Of a stretch of 64,000 nucleotides of DNA, positions 7,714 to 16,962 are shown one piece after another. Below the pieces are notes generated by a model, which was given only the letters and a program-made list of their open reading frames with translations, had not been told where the DNA came from and did no database searches. How positions within the stretch are numbered: position 1 is the stretch's first letter; each line of letters opens with the position of its first letter. Source of the stretch: Candidatus Hinthialibacteria bacterium OLB16 (lineage in GTDB: Bacteria > Hinthialibacterota > Hinthialibacteria > OLB16); assembly GCA_001567115.1 (NCBI GenBank), contig LMZT01000003.1:1-64000 (forward strand). Reading direction: 5' to 3'. The position numbers and the translations under genes were made by a program.

Positions 7714-9109
7714 GGCTGTCCCCCGAAGAATTGAGAAACAAGGTCAACAAAAGCGCTGCCAGCAGGATGGATATCATCCACCAGCGCAATCGCCCGGCCA
7801 GATTTGCCAGGGATGATTCACGCATGAACCAGCTGAACACGAGCAGGCCGGCTGACAGCGCCATGACACGCTGGATATGGCTGCCGGAACAGAGATTGCT
7901 GTGCTCCGATCCGAGAAACATGGCTCCCAGAATATGGCCGGTAGCCGCCATGTCCTGGGCACGAAAAAAGACCCAGGTCACCAGAACCAGCAGATAAGTG
8001 AGCAACGCTCCAGGAATCATCCAGAGCGTTCGGGCCGGTCCGGCTGAAGCCCCGAAACGCTCCTGTATGAATTTTTCCACTGCGAGGTAGGAACCATGCA
8101 GCCCACCCCAGATGACAAACCGCCAGGAAGCCCCATGCCACAATCCTCCCAGCAGCATGGTCAGCATCAGATTGACATAGGTCCTTTTGGTCCCCTTCCG
8201 GTTCCCCCCCAGCGGAATGTAAAGGTAATCGCGCAACCAGCTGGAAAGAGAAATATGCCAGCGTTTCCAGAAATCCGAAAATCCTACCGCTGCATAAGGA
8301 AAGTTAAAGTTCTGGGGCACCACAAAACCCAGGCACAAGGCTGTCCCGATAGCGCACAATGAATATCCGGCGAAATCGAAATAAATCTGTCCGGAAAAGG
8401 CCAGGACCCCGGTCCAGGCATCCAATGTGCTCGCCCTGCCTGAAAAGCTGAACACTTCATCCGCCACCGGACCGAAAGCCCAGTCAGCCAGGATCACTTT
8501 CCCGAAAACTCCCAGGGAGAGCAGCATCAGCCCCCAGCTGAACTCACGGGGTGTCGCACGCCGTGGAGTCAGGCACTGTGGGAGAAAGTGCTTGACCCGC
8601 AGAATCGGCCCCGCCACCAGCTGCGGAAAGAATGCCACATACACCCCGAAATCCAGGAAAGATTTCCAGGGCTGAACCGCCCTGCGATACACATCGATGG
8701 TATATGCCATGGTGTGAAATGTGTAAAAAGAAATACCGATCGGCAGCACCACCTCCAGGTGGGGAGGGCTCCAGGCGATTCCAAACCAGGCCAGCAGCAC
8801 ACTCGCCGAATCCAGAAGAAAGGAGCTGTATTTGAATAAGGCGAGCAGCCCCAGGTTGGCAATCAGGCTGAACATCAACAGCCCGAATCGGAGCCGCTCA
8901 TTCTGGAGCCGCCCGAGCGCCGAACCCACAAACCAGTCCAGCAGATTCACGAACCATAACAGAAACAAAAAGGGAGGATTCCAAGCCCCATAAAAGATGT
9001 ATGAAGCAATCAGCAGGTTGAATTTCTTCACATTCCATGGGAATGGCATGTGATGGAGGATCAGCACCACCGCAAAGAAAATGAAAAAGGAGATTGAGTT
9101 GAATACCAT
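7688..9109 (-). CDS. MBOAT-family membrane O-acyltransferase (AlgI-like)
   Basis: A 473-aa polytopic protein with about 10-12 membrane helices. Characteristic pieces are FNSISFFIFFAVVL at the N-terminus (AlgI/DltB start), YIFYGAWNPPF, LPIGISFYTFHTMAYTIDVY, FFPQLVAGPILR, FWKRWHISLSSWLRDYLYIPLGG and GGLWHGASWRFVIWG, which holds the conserved membrane His. The function known for the family is transfer of an acetyl group to a secreted polysaccharide together with an SGNH partner, here the next gene with 26-nt overlap. AlgI-type proteins also appear in peptidoglycan (PatA) and other polymers, so the product is not defined. Confidence 0.93.
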   Translation of the reverse strand: MVFNSISFFIFFAVVLILHHMPFPWNVKKFNLLIASYIFYGAWNPPFLFLLWFVNLLDWFVGSALGRLQNERLRFGLLMFSLIANLGLLALFKYSSFLLDSASVLLAWFGIAWSPPHLEVVLPIGISFYTFHTMAYTIDVYRRAVQPWKSFLDFGVYVAFFPQLVAGPILRVKHFLPQCLTPRRATPREFSWGLMLLSLGVFGKVILADWAFGPVADEVFSFSGRASTLDAWTGVLAFSGQIYFDFAGYSLCAIGTALCLGFVVPQNFNFPYAAVGFSDFWKRWHISLSSWLRDYLYIPLGGNRKGTKRTYVNLMLTMLLGGLWHGASWRFVIWGGLHGSYLAVEKFIQERFGASAGPARTLWMIPGALLTYLLVLVTWVFFRAQDMAATGHILGAMFLGSEHSNLCSGSHIQRVMALSAGLLVFSWFMRESSLANLAGRLRWWMISILLAALLLTLFLNSSGDSRGFIYFQF

Positions 9110-9148
9110 GGCGAGTGTGCTTTAATAAAAAGCCAGCTGTTTCTTCTG

Positions 9149-9601
9149 TCAACTCAGGATCGGAATGAAAGGGTCATCGCCAGAGGGTTCCTCATCGTTC
9201 GGCAGGGTCTGAAGATAACTCACAGTCTCCCGGATAAAGGCTTCCAGAAGATCGATCTGCTCCTTTTCGTCTCCTGAGAAAAAAGGCTCCTCGAGAAGGA
9301 ATGACCTTTCATACCGGCGTTGATCCAGGCGCCTCAGCCGGCTGAGCGGGCAATCTGCGGGGATTTTCCGGTCCTGGATGAGATAGAGAATTTCACGGGG
9401 ACGGTCATAGTGATAACCCACCCAGTCCACTGGTGATTGGGGAGCAACCTGCAACGAAAACCCGCTGAAGGTCAACCCACCCCCCGCACGCACCACTTTC
9501 AATCCAATGCCGGCGAGAAGTGTCTGCAGATGAACCAGCAGGTTCAACAGGTCGCACATCCCCTGAAACAGAGTGCTGTGGACTCGATTATCCGAGGGCA
9601 T
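9149..9601 (-). CDS. Uncharacterised 150-aa protein
   Basis: ATG at 9601 lies inside the end of the PII-like gene (14-nt overlap), so it is probably coupled. The sequence has an amphipathic N-terminal part (MCDLLNLLVHLQTLLAGIGL), a beta-rich middle (VDWVGYHYDRPREILYLI) and an acidic helical end. It has no signal peptide and no membrane segment. I do not recognise a family. Being in one operon with EIIA-like and PII-like genes suggests a cytoplasmic regulatory role, by association only. Confidence 0.6.
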   Translation of the reverse strand: MPSDNRVHSTLFQGMCDLLNLLVHLQTLLAGIGLKVVRAGGGLTFSGFSLQVAPQSPVDWVGYHYDRPREILYLIQDRKIPADCPLSRLRRLDQRRYERSFLLEEPFFSGDEKEQIDLLEAFIRETVSYLQTLPNDEEPSGDDPFIPILS

Positions 9602-9944
9602 CCCGTTTGTAGCGGATACGTGCGCCGCGAACCTCGGAAACCGGAACAGCAATGGAAAATGCGCTGCCCGTGCTGCCATCGGCATTCATGTGCCGATCGA
9701 TGAAATCCAGCACCTCATCGAGTTTTTCATCCCGGTCAACCAGCGAAAGCAGCACTTTGCTGTTGGGGCGATTTCCGGCAAACAGGGATCGGAACCCGGC
9801 GAAAATGGGGATTTCCCGGCCCAGAACACTTCCCATCCCGACTGAATCCAGGATGGTCGCGCCGGGGATTTCCAGTTCGATGAAACCTTCCAGCAATTCT
9901 TCCAGCTTCTCGGGATGGTTAAGAACCACTATCAGCAGGTGCAT
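9588..9944 (-). CDS. PII-like small regulatory protein
   Basis: A 118-aa protein starting MHLLIVVLNHPEKLEELLEG, with internal ATILDSVGMG and KVLLSLVDRDEKLDEVLDFI, and ending SEVRGARI. The order beta-alpha-beta, an exposed loop with GMGS, and a second beta-alpha-beta matches the ferredoxin-like fold of PII/CutA/DUF190-type trimers. It lacks the exact T-loop Tyr and the PII signatures, so this is a fold-level call. It sits directly after an EIIA-Ntr-like gene, a plausible nutrient-sensing pair. The upstream long frame would overlap the EIIA gene and is not used. Confidence 0.55.
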   Translation of the reverse strand: MHLLIVVLNHPEKLEELLEGFIELEIPGATILDSVGMGSVLGREIPIFAGFRSLFAGNRPNSKVLLSLVDRDEKLDEVLDFIDRHMNADGSTGSAFSIAVPVSEVRGARIRYKRDALG

Positions 9945-9996
9945 GGGGTCATTGGCCTCGATGGGTAATTTCCAGCTTTCAGACTGGTCTGGCTGC

Positions 9997-10458
9997 CTAA
10001 AACAACGCTTCCTCTTCCTGAATGCAACCAAAAACATCTGCGGGGGTTTCCATCCCCAGCAGCCGGTCGCGAAATTCCGCCTGCTTGAGCAGGCGTGCGG
10101 TCCGGGAGAGGATCTTCAGCTGTTCTTTATCCGCACTTTCCGGCCCCGCGATGACGATAAACAGAAATACTGGCTCTCCATCCAGGGCGTCAAAATCCAC
10201 CCCTTTCTTACTGCGAGCGAGAATAATGAAAAGTTTTTCCGGCCCCGGGTAACGTGTATGGGGGATTGCAATTCCTCCACCGATCCCGGTGCTGATCAGA
10301 TCCTCCCGTTCGGCTAATCCGCGGAACAGGGCATTCCCATCCGGAATCAGCCCTTTCCCGTAAGCAAAGTCGGCAACTTCTTTCAGAACCTCGATCTTGG
10401 TGGTGGCTTTCAAATCCATCACAATCTGTTCATCGGAAAGGTAATCCATCAATTTCAT
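9997..10458 (-). CDS. PTS EIIA-like protein (PtsN/fructose type)
   Basis: A 153-aa single EIIA-2 domain. The phosphorylation site is H67 in GIGGGIAIPHTR, with STGI just before it and the later LIVIAGP-type strand (VFLFIVIAGPES). The start MKLMDYLSDEQIV at 10458 fits the family; the longer frame adds an unrelated Pro/Arg-rich piece. No EIIB, EIIC, HPr or EI is in the window, so a regulatory PtsN (nitrogen-PTS) role is likelier than sugar transport. Its downstream partner is the PII-like gene. Confidence 0.85.
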   Translation of the reverse strand: MKLMDYLSDEQIVMDLKATTKIEVLKEVADFAYGKGLIPDGNALFRGLAEREDLISTGIGGGIAIPHTRYPGPEKLFIILARSKKGVDFDALDGEPVFLFIVIAGPESADKEQLKILSRTARLLKQAEFRDRLLGMETPADVFGCIQEEEALF

Positions 10459-10847
10459 GGCAGTTAATCCCCGAGGCGCCGCTGGTCTGTCCATCCGGTG
10501 GGGTGCAATCCTCTCCCACCTTGACCTTCCAAAAGCCTGCCGACTTTCCAGAGACAAGGCCCTTTCAAGACCTCAGAATCCGCCTGAAGTGACAGGATCT
10601 CACGATACCTCTGCAATTTATTTACTGTATCCCATACATGGATATCTCAAACTGATGAGAACCAGGCAACCGGCATTGAACAGGGGGACCGAAGGAATCG
10701 GGAATGACGAGAGAGTTTTCTACCCGAATTAAGTCATTTCCACCCGGGCGGTTTTCGAGTTCTCAAAATGCCCTGTTTATCCGCACATTGATGATGCCAT
10801 GGACAACATATAATCAAAGAAGAGGTCGATTCTTCTGTCAATAGGCC
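10459..10847. other. Gap between EIIA gene and DUF2325 gene
   Basis: About 390 nt without a supported gene. The only plus ORF here (10457-10732) is low-quality and antisense to the EIIA leader. AT-rich patches around 10615 and 10805-10830 might hold the promoter of the EIIA operon, but no well-spaced -35/-10 pair stands out. Confidence 0.35.
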
Positions 10848-12848
10848 TTATTGAACTTTCTGAAGATAATGATACAGCGAAATCAGCCCCGAGGAGAGAT
10901 GCTCGACCACCGGACAGTTGATTTCTTCAGCACTCTGGCGAAGCCGGAGAATGCCCGGCTCATTGACCGCACGGCCAAACACCACAACCGCATCCGCTTC
11001 AGATAAACAGATTTTCAACCCCTTTTTCTCGAGCTGCAACAGGCTCGGAAAATAAGTCAGCCCCGCTTTCGCCATCCCGAACAGGTGCTGGTAATCTGAC
11101 AGGAAGCGCTCATCCCCACCCACCAGCAGCACCCGTTTCCCATGGAAATAGTCCAGTTTCTCACCGGTTATTTCCGGATAGGGAAAAGGCATGTCGGAGC
11201 CTGAAGGGGTGGCCGGAGAGGGATCCGCGAGACCTGCAGAAGGGGTTGGCGCGGGTGCTGAAGGGGCTGCTTCAATGGGTTTGGAAGGCTTTGACAAACT
11301 TTCCAGGATTTCATCGAGGTCCATATCGTCCTCTGGTCCGGAGTCCAGCTTCGAGAACATTCTGGAAAGCACATCGCTGGCGGATTCCAGGCCGGAAGGC
11401 CGTTGGGCTTCCGCTTCGCTTCGAGGCGGAGACTCAGTCTCTGATTCCCCCGGAAGCTCAAATGGTTCCGAAAGGATCCCAGAGGCAGGCAGGGATGGTT
11501 TGCTGAGATCTTCAAGCCCCAGTTTTTCATCCCGGGGTGTGGATAAAGGTTCCAGCAGGTCCTGGGAGTCTTGTTCAAAGGCTCGGTCGAGGATATCTGC
11601 GGGGGATTCTTCCCCTCCCCCTTCGGCCAATTGTTCCGGTGGATCGGGAGGCATGATTGAAGGAGTGGGGCCATCACTGATCTCGACGGGACGGGAGTCG
11701 AACTCTTCCGGCAGGTGTGGAGCTTCTTCCACCCTGCTTTCAACTGTGTCCGGCGCAGAAGGTGGATCATCCGGGAAGGGGAGAGTTTTCACGGCTTCCG
11801 GTTCAGGCGCTATGGGTTTGTTTTCGATCCCATCCATGTGCAGTTCTTCTTCACGAAGGACCAGCGAATCAATTTGCCCGGACCCGGCCTGAAATTGCAG
11901 GAGATCCGCTTCGGACAAAGTGTCTTGGAAAGGAAATGCATCCGAGGAGAGTTCGGTTGAAATATCTTTGAGATCTGGAAAATCGGATATCGGAGTTTCC
12001 ATGGCTTCCTGAGGTTCATGGGGCAGGGATGGTTCGGGACTGCTCTCAAATGATTTTTCAACCCGACTTTCCGGGATTTCCGCTTTCGGCTCATGACCTC
12101 CAGTGGCAGGCAGCCCCTGCAGGGCTTTTTCCAGCATGGCGATGCGTGATTCCAGCTCGCGATGGTGCTGCCGGGACTGCTGGTGAGCCTGTTCAGTTGC
12201 CAGCAGAGAGGCTTCAGCACGGGATTTGTCTGCTTCAGCCTGAGACAGGGCCTGCTGCAATTCTTTTGCCTGAGTCTCCAGGCGGCTGATGGTTTCGATG
12301 TGGTAGGCTTCCTGCTGGGCCTGGTAGGCCTGGTCTTCCTCGAGCCTCCGGAATCGCTCCTGGAACTCGGCCAGCTGCCCTTCATGAGACATGATCTGGG
12401 CGAGCGCCGAGGTTCGCTCCAGGTCCATCTGGGCCTGCTGTGAACGGAGCCTGGCTGCTTCAGCCTCCTTCGCACCCAGCTGCTCCTTCAAATTCGCCTG
12501 GGCCTGATCGAGGAGGATCACCTGCTCAGTGAAGCGCGCCAGCTCGGATTGGAGAGAATGGCACTCTTTTTTCAGGCTTTCATTTTCCTGCAGCGAGCCG
12601 ACCAGTGTTTCAAACAACTGGGAAAAATGCCTGAAGAGAGCGCTGAAGGAACCCGCAATATCTCCGACACTCAGATGAGAAGCTGCATCATCGGACTGGC
12701 TTGCGGTTTCCGGCTGGTTTTCCAGCCGATCCATCACCCGGTTCCAGTCTTCTGAAAGTGAACGGTTTTTTTCAGACAGATTGGTGAACAGAAACTGGCA
12801 ATCTTTGACAAGCTGTTTCAGATTCGGCTTCAGGGATGACTCTTCCAT
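10848..12848 (-). CDS. Coiled-coil protein with acidic linker and C-terminal DUF2325-like domain
   Basis: 666 aa in three parts. (1) Residues about 1-270: helical coiled coil rich in Glu, Gln and Lys (LQSELARFTEQVILL, LEEDQAYQAQQEAYHIE). (2) About 270-560: Pro/Glu/Ser/Asp-rich linker with almost no hydrophobic core. (3) The last 100: KRVLLVGGDERFLSDYQHLF, then SEADAVVVFGR and CPVVEHLSSGLISLYHYL. This Rossmann-like unit matches the pattern of DUF2325 (GGxxxxxxxY, then aDxVV, then PV). The usual SH pair after DxVV is replaced by NE. The upstream membrane protein stop overlaps its start by 19 nt. No function is known; a cytoplasmic scaffold or regulator is a guess. Confidence 0.7.
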   Translation of the reverse strand: MEESSLKPNLKQLVKDCQFLFTNLSEKNRSLSEDWNRVMDRLENQPETASQSDDAASHLSVGDIAGSFSALFRHFSQLFETLVGSLQENESLKKECHSLQSELARFTEQVILLDQAQANLKEQLGAKEAEAARLRSQQAQMDLERTSALAQIMSHEGQLAEFQERFRRLEEDQAYQAQQEAYHIETISRLETQAKELQQALSQAEADKSRAEASLLATEQAHQQSRQHHRELESRIAMLEKALQGLPATGGHEPKAEIPESRVEKSFESSPEPSLPHEPQEAMETPISDFPDLKDISTELSSDAFPFQDTLSEADLLQFQAGSGQIDSLVLREEELHMDGIENKPIAPEPEAVKTLPFPDDPPSAPDTVESRVEEAPHLPEEFDSRPVEISDGPTPSIMPPDPPEQLAEGGGEESPADILDRAFEQDSQDLLEPLSTPRDEKLGLEDLSKPSLPASGILSEPFELPGESETESPPRSEAEAQRPSGLESASDVLSRMFSKLDSGPEDDMDLDEILESLSKPSKPIEAAPSAPAPTPSAGLADPSPATPSGSDMPFPYPEITGEKLDYFHGKRVLLVGGDERFLSDYQHLFGMAKAGLTYFPSLLQLEKKGLKICLSEADAVVVFGRAVNEPGILRLRQSAEEINCPVVEHLSSGLISLYHYLQKVQ

Positions 12849-13366
12849 AGTGGAGCGATCTTACTCCTTTCAGCCCGATTTGCGAAATGCCCAATTACAT
12901 TCGGATGGCATAAAAGCCAGAGAAGGAATCCCTCGAAAAAAACCACAAGAATTTCGAGGAGGATCTGTTCCCTTGCCAGCGTGAAATCTGTTTGCGTGAG
13001 AATATAACGCAGCGCATGAAGAAACCAGATCCCCATATCCAGGCCGAGCGCCCCGATCAGCCCGTAGCGTGCCCAGGCCTGCAAAGCCAGGCAGTGATAC
13101 GCCAGCACCAGCAGGGCAATCGATATCGAATAGCGGTACAGCAGATGGGGCCAGGAAAGCGGTTCGCCGCCACGAAATCTGAGGGTGATGCTCTCACTCA
13201 GCGACTCGAGGGAAGGTTCTGATCCCCGCAGGTCATACGCAGTGTAGCACACTGTTTCCAGCAGGAGTGTCGCAGACAGAACCATCAGGATCCCCAGCAG
13301 GATAAACAGGAGAATTTTCGAGTGGGCGGGAGATAAAGCGAGTTCTTTCATCCCAGGGATGCCCAC
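12830..13366 (-). CDS. Four-helix integral membrane protein
   Basis: 178 aa from GTG at 13366, chosen because GGAGG lies 7 nt upstream (an internal ATG at 13351 has a weaker site). Hydrophobic segments are ILLFILLGILMVLSATLLLE, a second around SISIALLVLAYHCLAL, a third around GLIGALGLDMGIWFLHAL and a fourth EILVVFFEGFLLWLL. The arrangement recalls PsiE-like phosphate-starvation membrane proteins, but I see no diagnostic motif. It lies 16 nt after ftsH and overlaps the next gene, so it is in the ftsH operon. Confidence 0.6.
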   Translation of the reverse strand: MGIPGMKELALSPAHSKILLFILLGILMVLSATLLLETVCYTAYDLRGSEPSLESLSESITLRFRGGEPLSWPHLLYRYSISIALLVLAYHCLALQAWARYGLIGALGLDMGIWFLHALRYILTQTDFTLAREQILLEILVVFFEGFLLWLLCHPNVIGHFANRAERSKIAPLWKSHP

Positions 13367-13382
13367 TCAGAATCCTCCAGTT

Positions 13383-15410
13383 TTATGCTGGAGAGGGTGC
13401 AGGGTTTCCCAGGCTCGAAGGGAGGTCTTCGATACGCTTTTCCCCGCCGCTCTGAGACTGCGGCGAATCATCCACCAGAGCCGGGGTTTTTGAGTTATTG
13501 TCGAAGGGTGGCAGCTGGCCCTCGAAGAGCAGCTCCACCTGCTGTTTATCGAGCACCTCGCGTTCGAGCAGCGCACTGGCAAGCATATCCAGCTGGTTTC
13601 GATGCGTTTCCAGCAGGTTGCGGGAGCGTGCATAACACTCATCGACAATCCGCCGGATTTCCTTGTCGATTTCGAAAGCGATTTCTTCGCTGTAGCCCCG
13701 ATCCTTGGCGATATCCCTGCCGAGAAAGACTGTGGATTCATTCTTACCGAAAGTGATGGGCCCCAGACGGTGGCTCATTCCCCATTCACACACAATCCGG
13801 TGAGCCAGCGCAGTGGCGCGTTCCAGGTCATTGCTCGCTCCAGTCGTAATCTCACCCAGGGCGATTTCTTCGGCCACTCGACCGCCGAGCAGGGCGGTGA
13901 TGGTGCCGAGCAGTTCATTTCTGCCGGTCAGGAACTTGTCATCGGTCGGGAGGTGCATGGTGTATCCCAGCGCACGGCCACGCGGCAGGATCGAGACTTT
14001 GTGAAGTGGATCGAGCTCTTCGAGGAAATGGTACATAAGAGCATGGCCGGCTTCATGATACGCGACAATCCGCTTCTCTTTTTCGGACATGGCCTTGGAG
14101 CGCTTTTCGGGTCCGGCCATGACTCGATCCACAGCATCCTCGAAGTCCTGCATATCGACACGGTCCTTGTTGCGCCGCGCTGCCAGCAGCGCCGCCTCGT
14201 TCACCGCATTGGCCAGATCCGCTCCCGAAAATCCGGGGGTCCGGCGCGCAAGAACTTTGAGGTCGACTGATTTGTCCAGAACCACATTCCGGGTATGCAC
14301 CCGCAGGATTTCCTCACGCCCTTTCACATCGGGGGGATCGACCGAAATCTGCCGATCAAACCGCCCCGGCCGCAGCAGCGCCGGATCGAGAACATCCGGA
14401 CGGTTCGTGGCGGCGACCAGAATCACCTCTTCCGTGGCGCTGAATCCATCCATTTCCACCAGCAGCTGGTTGAGGGTCTGCTCACGCTCATCATGGCCAC
14501 CCCCCAGTCCCGCAAACCGCTGCCTTCCGACCGCATCGATTTCATCGATGAAGATGATGCAGGGGGCATTTTTCTTTCCCTGTTCGAAGAGATCACGGAC
14601 ACGTGCCGCGCCAACACCGACAAACATCTCCACGAAATCCGATCCACTGATGCTGAAAAAGGGGACATTGGCTTCACCCGCCACCGCCTTGGCCAGCAAT
14701 GTTTTACCAGTGCCGGGAGCGCCGAACAACAGCACCCCTTTGGGAATTTTTGCCCCTAACCGTTGAAACTTCTGGGGGTCTTTGAGGAATTCGACCACCT
14801 CGCGAAGTTCTTCTTTAGCTTCATCACAGCCAGCGACATTATCGAAGGTGACTTTATTATCATTATCGCTGTTGAGGCGTGCGCGGCTCTTTCCAAAGGA
14901 CATGGCGTTCCTGCCACCGGCCTGCATCTGCCGCAGGAAGAAGATCCACAATCCGACAATCAGCAGGATCGGAAAGACTGTCGACAGGGCGGTCAAAATC
15001 CACCCGCTCTGTGGATTTTCACGAAGCTGAATCAGTTTCGGTGCGTTAGCTGATTTGCGTCCGGAGGCATTCAATTCATCAATACGCCGGGCGATCGCGG
15101 AAGCATTGGCTGTCAGATTGGGGCAGATGAAATCCTGTGAGGGATTGAGGCTCCCCAGGCTGCGTTGGATCGAGTTGCGCGTTTCTCTTGAAAGCAGGTG
15201 CTCGATATCATCGATTCCATCCAGGTTGAGTGTCCCTTTGGCCTGAGTTTCCGAAAGGCGGACATCACGGATACGGCCATTTTCCAGCAGCGTGATGAAA
15301 TCCGTGGTGGTCAGGTTAATGGTCTGCTGGCGGCGGAAACCGACCACAACCAGCATGAGGACAACCAGCAGGATGATCCAGAACAGGCTTGTACGAAGAT
15401 ATGAACTCAA
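13383..15410 (-). CDS. ftsH: ATP-dependent zinc metalloprotease FtsH
   Basis: 675 aa, normal length. It starts at TTG with GAGGAG 7 nt upstream. The order is membrane helix (about 8-25), periplasmic domain, second helix (about 139-157), AAA domain with Walker A GAPGTGKT, pore [13 protein letters not shown], Walker [13 protein letters not shown], second region of homology [18 protein letters not shown], then the zinc protease HEAGH and the third ligand in the [12 protein letters not shown] helix. It degrades membrane and regulatory proteins from the cytoplasmic face. The C-terminal tail beyond the protease is short and polar. The operon continues with two unknown proteins. Confidence 0.97.
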   Translation of the reverse strand: MSSYLRTSLFWIILLVVLMLVVVGFRRQQTINLTTTDFITLLENGRIRDVRLSETQAKGTLNLDGIDDIEHLLSRETRNSIQRSLGSLNPSQDFICPNLTANASAIARRIDELNASGRKSANAPKLIQLRENPQSGWILTALSTVFPILLIVGLWIFFLRQMQAGGRNAMSFGKSRARLNSDNDNKVTFDNVAGCDEAKEELREVVEFLKDPQKFQRLGAKIPKGVLLFGAPGTGKTLLAKAVAGEANVPFFSISGSDFVEMFVGVGAARVRDLFEQGKKNAPCIIFIDEIDAVGRQRFAGLGGGHDEREQTLNQLLVEMDGFSATEEVILVAATNRPDVLDPALLRPGRFDRQISVDPPDVKGREEILRVHTRNVVLDKSVDLKVLARRTPGFSGADLANAVNEAALLAARRNKDRVDMQDFEDAVDRVMAGPEKRSKAMSEKEKRIVAYHEAGHALMYHFLEELDPLHKVSILPRGRALGYTMHLPTDDKFLTGRNELLGTITALLGGRVAEEIALGEITTGASNDLERATALAHRIVCEWGMSHRLGPITFGKNESTVFLGRDIAKDRGYSEEIAFEIDKEIRRIVDECYARSRNLLETHRNQLDMLASALLEREVLDKQQVELLFEGQLPPFDNNSKTPALVDDSPQSQSGGEKRIEDLPSSLGNPAPSPA

Positions 15411-15439
15411 GAAAGAACTCCTCTGTGTGACTTTAACGT

Positions 15440-15448
15440 ATTATAACA
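15440..15448 (-). promoter_or_regulatory. Extended -10 promoter for ftsH
   Basis: On the minus strand TGTTATAAT occupies 15448-15440, a perfect TATAAT with the TGn extension that can replace a good -35. No good TTGACA sits 17 bp upstream. Initiation would be near 15433, leaving a leader of about 23 nt that carries the GAGGAG site. Confidence 0.5.
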
Positions 15449-15514
15449 ACGAAATCGATTCTGTCTCTGTAACACTTTATAAATTGTACCCGATCCCGGC
15501 CATACAGATAGAGG

Positions 15515-16804
15515 TCAGATTTCCTTGAAAGCTTTCTCGGCCACATCCAGCGTTTTGCGGATATGCATATCGGCATGAGCGCCCGATACAAACCAGGCCT
15601 CAAACTGAGAGGGAGGAAGCAGGATGCCGCCATTCAGCATTTCAGTAAAAAAGCGTGAAAAAGCCCCCAGGTCGCTCTTTTTCGCCGTGCCAAAGTCAAC
15701 CACTTCATCCTCGGAGAAAAAGACGGTCATCATGCTTCCGACCCGGTTGATCCGGATGGGAAGACGCGCAGCCTCAGCCCGCTGCAGGAGGCCTTTTTCA
15801 AGGTCGGCAGAAAGATTCTCAAGGATCTCATACAGGTTGCTCACCCGCAGCATCTGGAGGGCTTTCAAACCCGCTGTCATTGCCATGGGGTTCCCGGAGA
15901 GGGTGCCGGCCTGGTAGATCGGGCCGAGCGGGGAGAGCCGTGACATGATTTCGCGACGGCCGCCGATGGCCCCTACAGGCATCCCTCCGCCGAGGATTTT
16001 CCCCAGCGTGGTCAGATCCGGTTGGATTTTATAGAGCGCCTGAGCGCCACCCCGGTCCACTCGAAAGCCGGTCATAACCTCATCGAATATCAACAGAGTG
16101 CCATGCTCATCACACAGTTTCCGCAGCCCCTCCAGAAATCCTGATAGAGGCGCCACCACCCCCATATTTCCCGCGACCGGCTCGATGATCACCGCGGCAA
16201 TATCATGGGGGTATTCATGAAAAATCGTTTCGAAGGAAGCGAGATTGTTAAACTGCGCGACTTCGGTCAGATGCGCCAGACGTTCCGGGATCCCCGGGCT
16301 GGAAGGGTGCCCGAAGGTGGTGGCCCCGGAGCCTGCCTCCACCAGCAGCGAATCCGCATGGCCATGGTAGCAACCGGCACATTTGATCACCCGGTCCCGG
16401 CCGGTAAATCCTCTTGCGAGGCGCAGGGCGGTCATGGTTGCCTCGGTTCCGGAGTTGACCATCCGGATCATCTCGATCGAGGGAATCAATTCACACACCA
16501 GCTCCGCCAGCTCACATTCGATGGGAGTCGGCAGCCCATAGGAGGTGCCATATTTCACGGCCTTCTGGAGGGCCTGCACAATTTCATTATTCGCATGTCC
16601 CAGGATCATCGGGCCCCAGGATCCGATATAGTCGATATACGATTTCCCTTCGACATCGAAAACCTGGCACCCCTTGGCATGGGAAATAAACACAGGGGGT
16701 TTGCCAACCGACTGGAAAGAGCGTACCGGGCTGTTGACACCGCCCGGGATGACTTCACGGCTGGCACGGAAAAGGTCCATATTAGTGCGGTTTTGGTATC
16801 TCAT
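15515..16804 (-). CDS. hemL: Glutamate-1-semialdehyde 2,1-aminomutase
   Basis: 429 aa, class-III PLP fold. It converts glutamate-1-semialdehyde to 5-aminolevulinate, the second step of the C5 heme route. Motifs are SREVIPGGVNSPVRSF at the start, MVNSGTEATMTALRLAR, CYHGHAD, EPVAGNMGVVAP, LLIFDEVMTGFRV, the lysine of LGKILGGGMPVGAIGG and AGTLSGNPMAMTAG. The ATG at 16804 gives the family N-terminus; the longer frame adds Cys/Val-rich nonsense. Its C5 partner HemA and HemE, HemN and HemH are 31-36 kb away in the window, so heme genes are split into two sites. Confidence 0.96.
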   Translation of the reverse strand: MRYQNRTNMDLFRASREVIPGGVNSPVRSFQSVGKPPVFISHAKGCQVFDVEGKSYIDYIGSWGPMILGHANNEIVQALQKAVKYGTSYGLPTPIECELAELVCELIPSIEMIRMVNSGTEATMTALRLARGFTGRDRVIKCAGCYHGHADSLLVEAGSGATTFGHPSSPGIPERLAHLTEVAQFNNLASFETIFHEYPHDIAAVIIEPVAGNMGVVAPLSGFLEGLRKLCDEHGTLLIFDEVMTGFRVDRGGAQALYKIQPDLTTLGKILGGGMPVGAIGGRREIMSRLSPLGPIYQAGTLSGNPMAMTAGLKALQMLRVSNLYEILENLSADLEKGLLQRAEAARLPIRINRVGSMMTVFFSEDEVVDFGTAKKSDLGAFSRFFTEMLNGGILLPPSQFEAWFVSGAHADMHIRKTLDVAEKAFKEI

Positions 16805-16818
16805 GGTTGTCGAGACAC

Positions 16819-16846
16819 AAACTACCAAAGCGCTTACGGCTGTCAA
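16819..16846 (-). promoter_or_regulatory. Candidate promoter of hemL with very short leader
   Basis: On the minus strand TTGACA (16846-16841) and TAGTTT (16824-16819) are 16 bp apart. The start would be near 16812, only about 8 nt before the hemL ATG, and there is no ribosome site there. Either hemL is close to leaderless, or the real start is the ATG at 16780. Confidence 0.35.
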
Positions 16847-16884
16847 GCAGAACTCTTTTCTTACAGAACTCTTTCCGGCGCATG

Positions 16885-16914
16885 TTGCCGAAGTCAAAAA
16901 GGGGTTGCTATGAT
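16885..16914 (+). promoter_or_regulatory. Candidate promoter for the amidase-like/GerMN/uvrA run
   Basis: TTGCCG at 16885-16890 and TATGAT at 16909-16914 have an 18-bp spacer. They lie 49 nt upstream of the ATG at 16963 and face away from hemL, giving a divergent promoter pair with the candidate at 16819-16846. Confidence 0.35.
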
Positions 16915-16962
16915 GACTGCGAGGAGAGGCAGAGAGAAAATTCCGTCTGGCTGAAAAAAAAC

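Noticed and set aside
10800-10850. TTGACA and TTATAT on the minus strand as a promoter
   Set aside because: Their spacing is 22 bp, too long for a normal sigma-70 promoter.
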